Shown piece by piece: positions 1 to 8,425 of a stretch of DNA of 64,000 nt; within the stretch, counting starts at the first letter, position 1, and every line of letters begins with the position of its first letter. Below the pieces are notes generated by a model, which was given only the letters and a program-made list of their open reading frames with translations, ran no database searches and was not told the origin of the DNA. This DNA is from Methylococcus mesophilus. GTDB lineage: Bacteria > Pseudomonadota > Gammaproteobacteria > Methylococcales > Methylococcaceae. The DNA lies in the NCBI RefSeq assembly GCF_026247885.1, contig NZ_CP110921.1, positions 2,289,001 to 2,353,000 of the forward strand. Direction: 5' to 3'. Position numbers and translations under genes: made by a program.

Positions 1-375
1 AGCGTGGTCGAGCGCCTGCTGGAAGCGCATTTCGGCGGCGACATGGGTTTCTCGCCGCAGAGCGCCGAACGCAAGAAGCCGTATCTGTCCGCGGGCTTGC
101 GGAAGGCCGTCGCCGATTATTTCGGCCATCCGGAAAAGCCGGGCGAAGTGCCTGCCATCGACGGCGATCCCTTCACCGACAGCCAGGAATATCCCACCCG
201 CTTCGCGGTCGGCCGTGCGGACGTCGAGGGAAATTACGCCCAAGTCGAAGTGACATTCGCCGACGCCCGGCGCAGCGGCACGCTGCGCTACCGGCTGAAC
301 CGCGAGGCCAGGGGCTGGCGACTCGACGACGTCGTCTATCCCGACGGCCGCACCCTGAGAGGTCTGCTGCGATGA
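1..375 (+). CDS. DUF3828-like protein, 5' end outside window
   Basis: The reading frame is open from the first base, so the gene almost certainly starts upstream and only the last ~124 residues are visible. The segment carrying DGDPFTDSQEYP followed by alternating polar and hydrophobic strands resembles the DUF3828 fold of small periplasmic proteins. A GTG at position 4 could be read as a start but has no visible ribosome binding site. Its TGA overlaps the ATG of the next gene in an ATGA, which indicates translational coupling. The biochemical role is unknown. Confidence 0.6.
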   Translation, partial: SVVERLLEAHFGGDMGFSPQSAERKKPYLSAGLRKAVADYFGHPEKPGEVPAIDGDPFTDSQEYPTRFAVGRADVEGNYAQVEVTFADARRSGTLRYRLNREARGWRLDDVVYPDGRTLRGLLR

Positions 376-1106
376 CGCGCGACGGCGAACCGGGGGCGCA
401 GGATCTGCCGCAGACCGGCGACTATCCGGTGATGCGCTACGACGACAAAGGCCAATTCATTGGCGACCCCGAGCAGGCGGCGACAGGGGAGCCTCCGCCG
501 GCGGAGTCCGAAGCGATGCGGCGCTTCCGCGCCAGCATGGTGATGGACTATGAAAAATGGCACGACGGCATCGGCTACGACCTCGCGACGCTGGCGGAAA
601 TGAGTGCCGGTGAGCGGCATGAGGTGGAAGTCCTGATCTTGAGCGGCGGCATAGCCGACTGGCGCGACGTCGAAGCGCTGGCGGCGCTGGATAGCGAAAC
701 GGCGCGCACCGCGCTCCACCGGGCCGGGCAATCCGGACCGCTGACGGTTCGCTTGGCAGTGGCGCATCGAGTGCCGGAACTGCTGGACGACGCGGAGAAG
801 ACGGCCTGTATCGTCGAAGCCTTGCGGACCGCGACCTGGTTCGACGGATTGCGCAAGGCCATTGATCGGGCCGAGGTTTTTCATCCTCCCGAGGTCATCG
901 CCGCCTTGTGGGAAGGCCTGGAGCGACGCAGCGGGGACGCGGCCGTGCATTTCGCGGCGCTGCTGTGCCACCTGCACGGCTTGGCCTCGTCGCCTTTCGA
1001 CAGGGCGCTGCGGCCGTTGTTTCTGAGCTTCAACACCGTGGATGCCGGTGCGCGGCGGGCGGCCATCGCGGAATTGCGGCGGCGCATCCAGGAGGCGCAG
1101 CGATGA
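372..1106 (+). CDS. hypothetical protein, helical-repeat-like
   Basis: A 244-residue soluble protein with no signal peptide. The N-terminal ~50 residues are acidic and proline-rich. From residue ~75 onward it is made of amphipathic helices rich in Ala, Leu and Arg, consistent with HEAT-like repeats, but no family is certain. It overlaps the upstream gene by ATGA and its own TGA overlaps the ATG of a 37-codon ORF in the same way, so the cluster is read as one operon. The presence of a lipoprotein further down would fit an effector/immunity cluster, but that is only a guess from context. Confidence 0.7.
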   Translation: MTRDGEPGAQDLPQTGDYPVMRYDDKGQFIGDPEQAATGEPPPAESEAMRRFRASMVMDYEKWHDGIGYDLATLAEMSAGERHEVEVLILSGGIADWRDVEALAALDSETARTALHRAGQSGPLTVRLAVAHRVPELLDDAEKTACIVEALRTATWFDGLRKAIDRAEVFHPPEVIAALWEGLERRSGDAAVHFAALLCHLHGLASSPFDRALRPLFLSFNTVDAGARRAAIAELRRRIQEAQR

Positions 1107-1216
1107 ACACGGCTCGGTCGGCCCGGTGGGCGGCTTTGGGTTCGGCATCGGCCGGCAGTGCCGTGGCGGCCAGGGCCGCCGGATTCGACGCCGAAAGTTC
1201 GGGAAACTCACCGTGA
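1103..1216 (+). CDS. putative 37-residue coupled small ORF
   Basis: This short ORF begins with an ATG that overlaps the stop of the preceding gene (ATGA) and ends with a TGA that overlaps the GTG start of the lipoprotein gene (GTGA). It encodes an Ala/Ser-rich peptide without recognisable domains. The overlap at both ends suggests that it either encodes a small protein or serves mainly to carry ribosomes to the lipoprotein start. It could also be chance in GC-rich sequence. Confidence 0.4.
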   Translation: MNTARSARWAALGSASAGSAVAARAAGFDAESSGNSP

Positions 1217-2424
1217 AGCGCCTCGTATTTTCCATCGGCCGCGGATTGGCCTGTGTTTTAGGCGCGCTGCTGGCCGGCTGCGGCTCGAAAAACGCCCTCG
1301 AGGCGCAGCCCGTGCTCAAACGCGTCGACCGGTACGGCGAGATCGAGGTCGCGATTCACACACGGCAGGCGCGCAGCGCGAACTACGACACCGCCGTCGA
1401 CGACGAATCCTGGTCGCTGCGCTGGCGCGGCGAGCCGCTGCTCATCGACAGCTTCGGCGGCATGTGGCTGGACCAGCCGATCCGGACCGGCGCCATCAAC
1501 ACCGTCTTCGTGATCGGCGCGGGCGCTTCTCCGGATCTCGTCGTCAACGTCGGAGACCCGAACAACGCCAGCGTATTTCACCTGCTGCACCAGGCGGAAG
1601 GCCGGCTGTCGGCGCCACTGCTGTGCAGGAGCCTGGGGGCCGACAACGCGGTCCGCGTACTGGACGGCAAGGAGGCGGGACGCAGGTTCGAAGGGCCGAA
1701 CTATGCATCGCTGCCGGACGCCGGCCATATCCTGCTCGGCAACGCCTGCGTCTACGAAACGGCGACACGGCGGGCCCTGGAAATCCCCCGCACGCCCGAC
1801 GACGTTTATTTTCCCTACGGTTCCAGCAGCATGGTCCTTTCCCCCGACGGACGTTCGATGGCGCGGATCGGCGTCCTGTCCGAGTCGAACACCCCGGTCA
1901 TGCTGATCGCCGACCTCGGCGGGGCGGGCTGGACCCGTCTGCCGGTCGATCCCGCGCGCATGCGTTACACCGATTTTCATGCCATCGACGCGGCCTGGAT
2001 CGCCCACCATTTCGAGTGGCGGCGCGGCGCCGACGGCCGCGACCATCTGATCGAGCGTGCCGGCTTCGAGCCGCTGCCCCCGCGCGGGCGCTTTCTCGAA
2101 AATGCGGCCCAGTACGACGTTCCCCAGGCGGTAACGCCTCAACACGAAGACCTGGGTGAATTTCTGGCCCGGCGTTTCCGCGGCCGGCGGCTGCCGCCCG
2201 AGGCGAACACGGGGGACGGTGTATTGCGCTATGAGGTCGAACAGGAAGTCGTGTTCGTGACCGGCGCCGGCTTTTTCATTGCGATGACAGCCCAAACTTA
2301 TTGGCCGGGCCAGCCGGGCGATCCGCAACGGCAAAAGGCCCTGATCCGCCGCATCGGCGAAGCGTTCGACGCAGAGCTCGCGCAAGGCCGCCACGCGGCG
2401 CTGTTCGTCCCCGCTATCGACTGA
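1213..2424 (+). CDS. predicted outer-membrane lipoprotein
   Basis: A 403-residue protein. The GTG at 1213 is preferred because it puts a classic lipoprotein signal at the N-terminus: basic KR, a hydrophobic stretch and the lipobox LLAGC, with Cys at residue 23. The frame is open further upstream (to 1042), but that extension is Arg-rich and unlike a leader. The mature part has no recognised catalytic motif. It contains a stretch with a propeller-like feel (SPDGRSMARIG) near residues 210-225. It closes the coupled cluster that starts at the window edge. Similar lipoproteins are found in secretion-effector neighbourhoods, but no such role is shown here. Confidence 0.75.
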   Translation: MKRLVFSIGRGLACVLGALLAGCGSKNALEAQPVLKRVDRYGEIEVAIHTRQARSANYDTAVDDESWSLRWRGEPLLIDSFGGMWLDQPIRTGAINTVFVIGAGASPDLVVNVGDPNNASVFHLLHQAEGRLSAPLLCRSLGADNAVRVLDGKEAGRRFEGPNYASLPDAGHILLGNACVYETATRRALEIPRTPDDVYFPYGSSSMVLSPDGRSMARIGVLSESNTPVMLIADLGGAGWTRLPVDPARMRYTDFHAIDAAWIAHHFEWRRGADGRDHLIERAGFEPLPPRGRFLENAAQYDVPQAVTPQHEDLGEFLARRFRGRRLPPEANTGDGVLRYEVEQEVVFVTGAGFFIAMTAQTYWPGQPGDPQRQKALIRRIGEAFDAELAQGRHAALFVPAID

Positions 2425-2723
2425 CGGCGATCGCCTTTCCGGAGGGCCGTGGATTGTACCGGCAACGCAATTCGCTGACGGGTGGCCGACGAGGAGCAGA
2501 AGAGGCTGCCTTCAGACATCCCTTTCGGGTTTGCCCCTGCCGTCGGCTAGTGGTTATATTCGCCCATGAAATGGGCATTACGGATACTTTCTCAGGGGAC
2601 TTTCACCCCATCAATTCGTGGCCACGTCGGGCGTAAACACGCCGCTCCATTTGACGCTCGTTCCGCTGTGCTTCATTCATGCGAATGCGCTTGCCCGTTG
2701 AGCACCCTAGTCGAACAAAACCT
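2425..2723. other. intergenic region, no gene recognised
   Basis: About 300 bp between the lipoprotein and the methyltransferase gene. Short ORFs on both strands lack coding character. No clear promoter, terminator or repeat was identified. Confidence 0.5.
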
Positions 2724-3491
2724 ATGCAATACAGTTACCGAGACGACTTGGCCTATATTCACAATGCTGGCTTCGGCCATCTGGCGACGAGCGCTGCTCT
2801 CATGCTTATCGAGGAATTGCGGCGTGCCGGAATTCGGGGCGGAATCGTGGTCGACCTGGGGTGTGGCAGTGGAATCCTGGCGCGCTTGCTTCATGACGCC
2901 GGCTATGAAGTTGTCGGAATCGACCTGTCCCAGTCACTCGTCGAGATGGCGCGCAGCCGAGTTCCCGAAGCGGTATTCCGCGTCGGTTCCTTTGCGACAG
3001 AAGACATCCCGCCCTGCGTTGCCGTGACGGCTATCGGCGAGGTTCTAAATTACGCTTTCGATGCGGCCAATTGCACTGCCGTTCGAGCCGGGGTATTTGG
3101 CCGGATTTACGCCGCGCTTGCTCCAGGCGGACTGCTGGCCTTCGATATGGCCGGGCCTGCTCGCGCTTCTTCTGACAGCCCACAGCGGACATTTACCGAG
3201 GGCTCCGATTGGGCCGTGCTTATGGAAGCAGAAATCGATCGCACCCACAGTTTACTTACGCGGCGCATAACGACCTTTCGGAAACTCGGGGAGCTTTATC
3301 GCCGTGATTTCGAGACGCATCTGCTCCAGTTGGTCGACCCGGTAGATGTCGTGGCGCCGTTGCAGCGGATCGGCTTTTGCGTTCAGACGTTGGCTTGCTA
3401 CGGCTCGCTAGCCTTACCACAGGGCCTCGTCGGATTTCTGGCAAGAAAGCCTCGCGACCTCGACGCCCAATCGGGTAACCGGGGTGTTTAG
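2724..3491 (+). CDS. class I SAM-dependent methyltransferase
   Basis: A 255-residue protein with the glycine-rich SAM-binding motif I (VVDLGCGSGILARLL, residues ~40-54), the acidic end of strand beta-2 (VVGIDLSQ) and a proline-rich post-motif near LAPGGLLAFD. These are hallmarks of the Rossmann-fold class I methyltransferases. The substrate cannot be told. The ATG at 2724 is chosen because homologues begin close to the YRDDLAYIHNAGF segment; an ATG at 2679 would add 15 residues. The gene stands alone, with no operon partner closer than 150 bp. Confidence 0.85.
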   Translation: MQYSYRDDLAYIHNAGFGHLATSAALMLIEELRRAGIRGGIVVDLGCGSGILARLLHDAGYEVVGIDLSQSLVEMARSRVPEAVFRVGSFATEDIPPCVAVTAIGEVLNYAFDAANCTAVRAGVFGRIYAALAPGGLLAFDMAGPARASSDSPQRTFTEGSDWAVLMEAEIDRTHSLLTRRITTFRKLGELYRRDFETHLLQLVDPVDVVAPLQRIGFCVQTLACYGSLALPQGLVGFLARKPRDLDAQSGNRGV

Positions 3492-3650
3492 CCCCTGGCT
3501 TCCCAGCCGGTCGGCGGCAGGAGGGGCGGGGTGGCATCTGACAGCCGGTGCCGGCCCGGTGCGGCTCTACCGTACGATGTCGGCTCCAGCCGTCCTTCCA
3601 TTCATCATCGGCCTCATCGCAGCATTCCTCCTGCCGTAAGCAGCAAAGAC

Positions 3651-3953
3651 ATGATTCTTGAAATCGCCGATCTTCAAGTCCGCTCAGGCCAAACGACTGA
3701 GTTTGAAACCGCATTTAGCGAAGCGCAACGCATCATCTCCTCCATGCCTGGCTACCTGGGCCATGAGCTCCAGCGCTGCATTGAGCAATCCAATCGCTAC
3801 GTGCTCCTTGTTCGCTGGCAAACCGTCGAGCATCACGAGATAGGCTTTCGCAAATCGCAGCAGTATCAAGAATGGCGCAGATTGCTCCACCACTTCTACG
3901 ATCCATTCCCAACGGTGTTGCACTATGAGCAGATCGCTGGCTCCGGGCCTTGA
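3651..3953 (+). CDS. antibiotic biosynthesis monooxygenase (ABM) domain protein
   Basis: A 100-residue ferredoxin-like alpha/beta protein. The order of elements (strand ILEIADLQVRSGQ, helix with FSEAQRIISSMPGYLGHEL, strand RYVLLVRWQTVEHH, helix around FRKSQQYQEWR) matches single-domain ABM proteins such as YgiN-like quinol monooxygenases. Many members have no proven activity. The ATG at 3651 gives a protein of the usual family length; upstream in-frame codons (from 3531) are Pro/Arg-rich and look non-coding. Confidence 0.85.
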   Translation: MILEIADLQVRSGQTTEFETAFSEAQRIISSMPGYLGHELQRCIEQSNRYVLLVRWQTVEHHEIGFRKSQQYQEWRRLLHHFYDPFPTVLHYEQIAGSGP

Positions 3954-4454
3954 GGGATAGCATGCCTGAGTCCCGCCGGGTCGCGCGGCAGATGATCCCA
4001 ACCACGATCATGGCGGCCCCCGATGAACTGCAGGAGCCCTTGCGTGCCAAGGCCCGCATGCAGTTCCTCCGGACCTTGCCGGGAAGGCGGCCGACCTGAC
4101 CGACTACCGCCAAGTCGCTTCAGCTTATCGCATCGCCCTCAGACCCCTTTCCCGGCGCCATCTGGAAGCGCACGACGAGACCGGCGCCCCGGATGCCATG
4201 AAGGACTACCGGCGACCGCTGGAACGCCACGGCAGATGAAGCCGAGCCCTTGCGCAAGCCGGCCTGAAACGATTGAAACCAAATTCCGCCGCCCCTGAAG
4301 CACGACTGATACAGCCGGTCGTCAAACTACTTCACAGCAAAACGGAGAATCCTTCCCGGCACGGGATTCCCGCCGCGAGACGCCGCAGATCCAACCGGGA
4401 AGGCCGGTCCGGCGACCGAAGCCTCCCGATTCACAATGTCAGAGGAGCCAAGCC
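3954..4454. other. intergenic region with possible decayed coding remnants
   Basis: About 500 bp with no intact gene. Two short frames (around 4016-4100 and 4099-4239) translate into helical, charged peptides that look like pieces of one former gene separated by a frameshift. They are too short to assign. No repeat or promoter is clear. Confidence 0.3.
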
Positions 4455-5144
4455 ATGATCGCTCGAATACCCTGCCGCATCGCGACCGGCGCCAAACGTC
4501 TGCTGAAATGCTCGGGAGGGCTGGCCGCCGTCCTGCTGGCCGTCTCCGGCGCCGCGCTGAGTGGCGAGCCGGGCCTCGACCAGACCCGCGCCATGGCGGG
4601 ATGGATCACGCCGGGCGATGCACCGGGCTTTCCGGTCACGATCACCGCGCCGGGACGTTACAGGTTGACCTCGGACTTGGTCGTCCCAGCCGGCACCAAT
4701 GGCATCGTCATACGCGCAGACAATGTCGTCATCGACCTCAACGGCTTCGCCATCCGCGGACCGGCGCGATGCACCGAAGGCAAGGGCTGCGCCGATTTCA
4801 CCGCAGGCATCTCGCAGCCTGAAGAACATTTTGGCGCGCGGGTCGCCAACGGTACCGTCGAAGGCTTTCGCACCGGCGTCGAGCTCAAGAGCGAGGATAA
4901 CCGGGTCGAAAACCTGGCAGCCGTCGACACCCAGTTCGGATTCGTTCTCGAAGAGGAAGTGACCGTAGATGCCGACCCGCCCGTGGACGAAACCGCCGAA
5001 TTCCCATGGAGCAAGCCGGCGCCCCTGGCCGGCAATCCGGGCATCGACGCGACCGATCCGGAGATCCTGCCGGAAACCGGCGGCCCGGAGGTCCGAGCCG
5101 TCTTCAGAGTGCCAGCGAGCGCGGTCGGCGCGATCTCGTTGTAA
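4455..5144 (+). CDS. secreted protein with beta-helix-like N-terminal half
   Basis: A 229-residue protein with an AGGAG ribosome binding site and a signal peptide (hydrophobic residues ~22-35, cleavage probably after ALSGE or nearby). The segment ITAPGRYRLTSDLVVP followed by GIVIRADNVVIDLNGF and AIRG is the typical opening of right-handed parallel beta-helix proteins of the pectate-lyase-like type, where each turn adds a rung. The protein is short for that fold, with about 6 rungs and an acidic, Pro-rich C-terminal third. It may be a truncated member or a small binding protein. No catalytic residues were identified. Confidence 0.7.
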   Translation: MIARIPCRIATGAKRLLKCSGGLAAVLLAVSGAALSGEPGLDQTRAMAGWITPGDAPGFPVTITAPGRYRLTSDLVVPAGTNGIVIRADNVVIDLNGFAIRGPARCTEGKGCADFTAGISQPEEHFGARVANGTVEGFRTGVELKSEDNRVENLAAVDTQFGFVLEEEVTVDADPPVDETAEFPWSKPAPLAGNPGIDATDPEILPETGGPEVRAVFRVPASAVGAISL

Positions 5145-5548
5145 CGCTCGACTCGCAAAGCACGGAAGGAGCCCCACATGAGAAAGTCCTGCGCTCTCGC
5201 CGCCTCGATCGCCCAGGCCTGGGATACCGTCCAGGCCGCGGCCGGACGCTGACGCGCTAGGCCAAGGCCTGCGCCAAGCAGCAGGCCGATGCCGCCGCGG
5301 CACTGCCTGTCAGGTCGTCCGGGCCGCCCTGCCCTCTGCCGGCGGCCGCGGGGGAACCCTCTGAAACAGACGAAACAAAAAAGCTCACGTCCCGAAACCG
5401 GATTGATACCGGACGAAGCGAAACTGTAACCGGTGACAACGGAGGCGAGCGCAAAGCTTGCCCGGCCCGCAAGACAAGACGAAAGCATCGACGAAACCCC
5501 GAGCACCCTAACCCCTGGCCGTAACCGCGCGACAAGGAAACGAGAAAA
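5145..5548. other. intergenic region, short doubtful ORF
   Basis: The stretch contains a 24-codon ORF at 5178 preceded by an AGGAG-like sequence (GGAAGGAGCCCCAC). It ends early and has a lipoprotein-like or signal-like start without a lipobox. It may be the remnant of a small exported protein. The rest shows nothing recognisable. Confidence 0.3.
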
Positions 5549-6601
5549 ATGAGAATCGACCCGCAGCATCGCCCTCTCCATTCCCCTTCGCACCGGCCCA
5601 TCGCCAGCATTGCCAGCCAACGCAAATCCATGACCGCCAGCCCGCCGCTCTCCTCCGTGGTCAAAGACTACATCCGCGCCCGGCACGGCAAAGTGCGGTT
5701 CGAACGGCTCCGGCAGGCCGAACATCATCTGCTGAGCTTTATCCAAACGGCAGGGGACAAACCGGTCTCGGAATACCGCAGAAAGGAAGTCGAGCACTTC
5801 GTGGCGGAACTGGTCCAAGCGCAGGGCTTGTCCGCGTCGACTGTCAATGGTTACCTCGCCTCGCTTTCCGCCCTGTTCAACTGGGTCACCGCCCACAGCA
5901 GCCGCTATGGCCTGCATGCCAACCCCTGCAAAGGCTGCAGGCTCCCGCCGGATACCGTTGCGGCGGAACAGCGGCAGCAGTCCGGCGACAAACCCTTCAG
6001 CCGGGAACAGCTACGGACCTTCTTCGAATCGGAAGAATCGCTGGCCGGTATCGATACGCCTTACAAATACTGGATTCCATTGATCCAGCTCTTTACCGGC
6101 GCCCGGATCGGCGAAATCTGCCAGCTCAAGCCCGGCGACTTCGTATTGCTGCGAGGCCGCATTCCCGCACTGCAGTTCTTGGTTTCCAACTCCCGGCGCC
6201 ATGCCGCGCGAGCCGTACCGCTCCATCCGAAACTGATCGAGCTCGGCTTCATCGCCTATGCCGAAAACCTGGAAGGCCATGACACGCTATGGCCCGGATT
6301 GAAAATCCCCTACGCCGGCAGCAAGGGGCAAAACCTGGGCATGTGGCTGGACCGCCACCTGAAAAAGCTCGGCTTGAAATGCACCGGGCGCAGAACCGAC
6401 GTGTTCCGCTCGACCTTCGTGGACCGCCTGAAACGGCAAGGCGTCGGGAGCGCACATAGCCAGGCCCTACTGGGCCAAGCGGACGCAAATGGCGCCAGTG
6501 CGCCCCAAACACCCATGTGGATGTCCCATCCCAATCTACTCCTGAACGCCATTGCAAAACTCGACTACGGCGTCGAATTCGAGAATTACCGAATGCGGTG
6601 A
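5549..6601 (+). CDS. tyrosine recombinase-like integrase, catalytic residues degraded
   Basis: A 350-residue protein with an N-terminal SAM-like core-binding domain (residues ~32-130) and a C-terminal phage-integrase fold. The first catalytic Arg is present in TGARIGEICQL (R186) and the second in DVFRSTFVDRL (R287). However, the His of the HxxR box is Asp (D284), the following His is Ser, the LLGH box reads LLGQ (Q310), and the nucleophilic Tyr expected about 10 residues later is absent (the region reads APQTPMWMSH). The Tyr at 340 corresponds to a conserved non-catalytic position. The gene therefore looks full-length but probably inactive in strand cleavage. It sits at the left side of the accessory region. 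Confidence 0.8.
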   Translation: MRIDPQHRPLHSPSHRPIASIASQRKSMTASPPLSSVVKDYIRARHGKVRFERLRQAEHHLLSFIQTAGDKPVSEYRRKEVEHFVAELVQAQGLSASTVNGYLASLSALFNWVTAHSSRYGLHANPCKGCRLPPDTVAAEQRQQSGDKPFSREQLRTFFESEESLAGIDTPYKYWIPLIQLFTGARIGEICQLKPGDFVLLRGRIPALQFLVSNSRRHAARAVPLHPKLIELGFIAYAENLEGHDTLWPGLKIPYAGSKGQNLGMWLDRHLKKLGLKCTGRRTDVFRSTFVDRLKRQGVGSAHSQALLGQADANGASAPQTPMWMSHPNLLLNAIAKLDYGVEFENYRMR

Positions 6602-6617
6602 AACGTCCTCATGAATA

Positions 6618-7328
6618 CTATGCTCTACCGCCATTCAACGGGCGCGCTGATCTTCGGATGCGTAGCATCTCGTCGCCACCTTTTTGCAATTCGTAGTTCA
6701 CCATTTCCACGTTCGCGAGAAACCCCATTGCCGTGACCGCTTTCATCACTGGCTGCACATAGGGCGATCTTTCCAGCATAAGCGTGAGCAGCGGAAATAT
6801 CCGAACCTCTGCAGCCACTCGCAACATTTCGAGAATGGACGCCAGATGAAATTCATATGACAAATGTCCGGAGTACAGAAACAATAAATGGGAACAAAGC
6901 GCCAGCTCGAACCTGCCGTCTTCAAAGTCCAGCCCGGGCAACTCGCCCACGAGATAACGACCATCGGCTTTTCCTCCGTCGTAATCTGCAATGAAACGGC
7001 GCAACACTCGTCTCCGGTTTTGCTTCAAATAATCCGGCGAACCATGATAAGACCAAACCCAATCAGCCGGGGTCGACTTGACTTGCTCAATGATGTCATC
7101 CACCACTGCATCAAATTGCCTTTCGATCTCTTCCGCTTGAAATACGTACAAGGGGTCGATCGAAACGACTGATTTGCCCAGCCCCCACATCTCCGCATTA
7201 AAGCTCGCGGGACCATCGCCCACACCGACAATAGCTTTTTCCAAATCTCCTTCGGATAGAGCGAACATGTTTTTGTATTCGTCCAGCGAACGCCCGAACG
7301 GAACGACCTTTTCAAGCTTCATTACCAT
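6618..7328 (-). CDS. SAM-dependent methyltransferase-like protein
   Basis: A 236-residue protein with an N-terminal GVGDGPASFNAEM segment that matches motif I of a methyltransferase subfamily, an acidic strand end (VVSIDPLY) and a FELALCSHLLFLYS stretch similar to the post-II region. It is convergent with the integrase, leaving a 16 bp gap. Start alternatives are 7328 and 7322, with no strong ribosome binding site for either. The substrate is unknown. Confidence 0.75.
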   Translation of the reverse strand: MVMKLEKVVPFGRSLDEYKNMFALSEGDLEKAIVGVGDGPASFNAEMWGLGKSVVSIDPLYVFQAEEIERQFDAVVDDIIEQVKSTPADWVWSYHGSPDYLKQNRRRVLRRFIADYDGGKADGRYLVGELPGLDFEDGRFELALCSHLLFLYSGHLSYEFHLASILEMLRVAAEVRIFPLLTLMLERSPYVQPVMKAVTAMGFLANVEMVNYELQKGGDEMLRIRRSARPLNGGRA

Positions 7329-7425
7329 ATCATCTGCCCAATTGGCGAACGTACCTAATTATCGCGCGCGCACCTCGCGCCACAACGCCGCGTCAGCGGT
7401 CCAAGGTGAAACGCCTTGCCCGCCT

Positions 7426-8376
7426 TTACTTCGACTCGAGTACTCTCCCCAAGAAACCCCGAATGTACTCCGCAATTTCCACGGGCTTTTCCTCGACCGC
7501 GAAATGACCCGCATCCAGCATATGCAACTCGGCATCCGGAAGGTCTTGAAGGTACGCATAGGCTCCCGCGGCGATAAATGCCGGATCGTTCCTTCCCCAG
7601 AGAATAAGCGTAGGGGGCCGCCTTTTGCGCAGGAACGCCTGCCATTTGGGATAGGCGAGGATGTTGTTGTAGTAGTCCTGAAACAGCTGAACCTGGATCT
7701 TTCTGTCCTTATCGCTCTGCAAGAACGTCAAATCATGGGTCCAGCTATCCGGACTCATCGTGTCTTCCCTACCTTTGACATCCCTCAGGTATTGCTTCGC
7801 GACGATCGCTTCCCGGCTGACGAACGCAAAGAGCGAATCGACTTTTTTTGGCGAACGATCGCGATTTGCCGTTCTAAAGAATTCCTGTCGAGCATCCGTC
7901 AAACCGGCCAGATAAGCATTTGCGTTCTGCGCGATCAGCGCCTGCACCGACTCCGGTGACTTTAGCATCACCCGGTACCCCACAGGCGCGCCGAAATCCT
8001 GCATATACAGGACAAACTTTCCGATCTTCAGCTCCGCCAGCAGGCCGGATATATGCTCTGCCAGCAGATCGAATGTGTACGGCGCCTTGTCGGGGTCCGG
8101 GTGGTCGCTGTATCCAGACCCGAGGTAGTCCGGAGCAATGACGTGGAACCGGCCGGAAAGCAGTGGGATCAACTCCCGGTAGGTATGCGAAGACGAGGGA
8201 AAACCGTGAAGCAATACAATGGTAGGCTTGGATGCGTCTCCTGCCTCCCGAAAAAATATTCTCCGCCCATCGACTTTCTGATACCGGTAATGCGTCTTTT
8301 TAGGCCATTCCAGATCTCGTTCAGCGGAAATTGAAGCCGCACTGAATAACATAAGCACAGAAAGTATTATCGTCAT
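7426..8376 (-). CDS. exported alpha/beta hydrolase, epoxide hydrolase/dehalogenase-like
   Basis: A 316-residue protein. The ATG at 8376 gives a signal peptide (MTIILSVLMLFSAASISA) and has a GGAG 11 bp upstream. The alpha/beta-hydrolase fold is clear: HGFP oxyanion loop at 57-60, nucleophile elbow YMQDFGAPVG with Asp127 in place of Ser, the acid in LILWGRNDP (D264) and His291 in DAGHFAVEEKP. An Asp nucleophile is the mark of haloalkane dehalogenases and epoxide hydrolases, so hydrolysis of an epoxide or alkyl halide in the periplasm is plausible. The true substrate cannot be inferred. Upstream in-frame codons run to 8475 but would hide the signal peptide. Confidence 0.85.
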   Translation of the reverse strand: MTIILSVLMLFSAASISAERDLEWPKKTHYRYQKVDGRRIFFREAGDASKPTIVLLHGFPSSSHTYRELIPLLSGRFHVIAPDYLGSGYSDHPDPDKAPYTFDLLAEHISGLLAELKIGKFVLYMQDFGAPVGYRVMLKSPESVQALIAQNANAYLAGLTDARQEFFRTANRDRSPKKVDSLFAFVSREAIVAKQYLRDVKGREDTMSPDSWTHDLTFLQSDKDRKIQVQLFQDYYNNILAYPKWQAFLRKRRPPTLILWGRNDPAFIAAGAYAYLQDLPDAELHMLDAGHFAVEEKPVEIAEYIRGFLGRVLESK

Positions 8377-8425
8377 CCTATGATGAGCTCCAGCCATGGG
8401 CATCAACTCAGTTTGTTCGCGGATG

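Noticed and set aside
2640-2740. Integron attC-like appearance (GTTGAGC-like core before the methyltransferase)
   Set aside because: No matching inverted core, no second site and no cassette array; short single genes alone are not enough.
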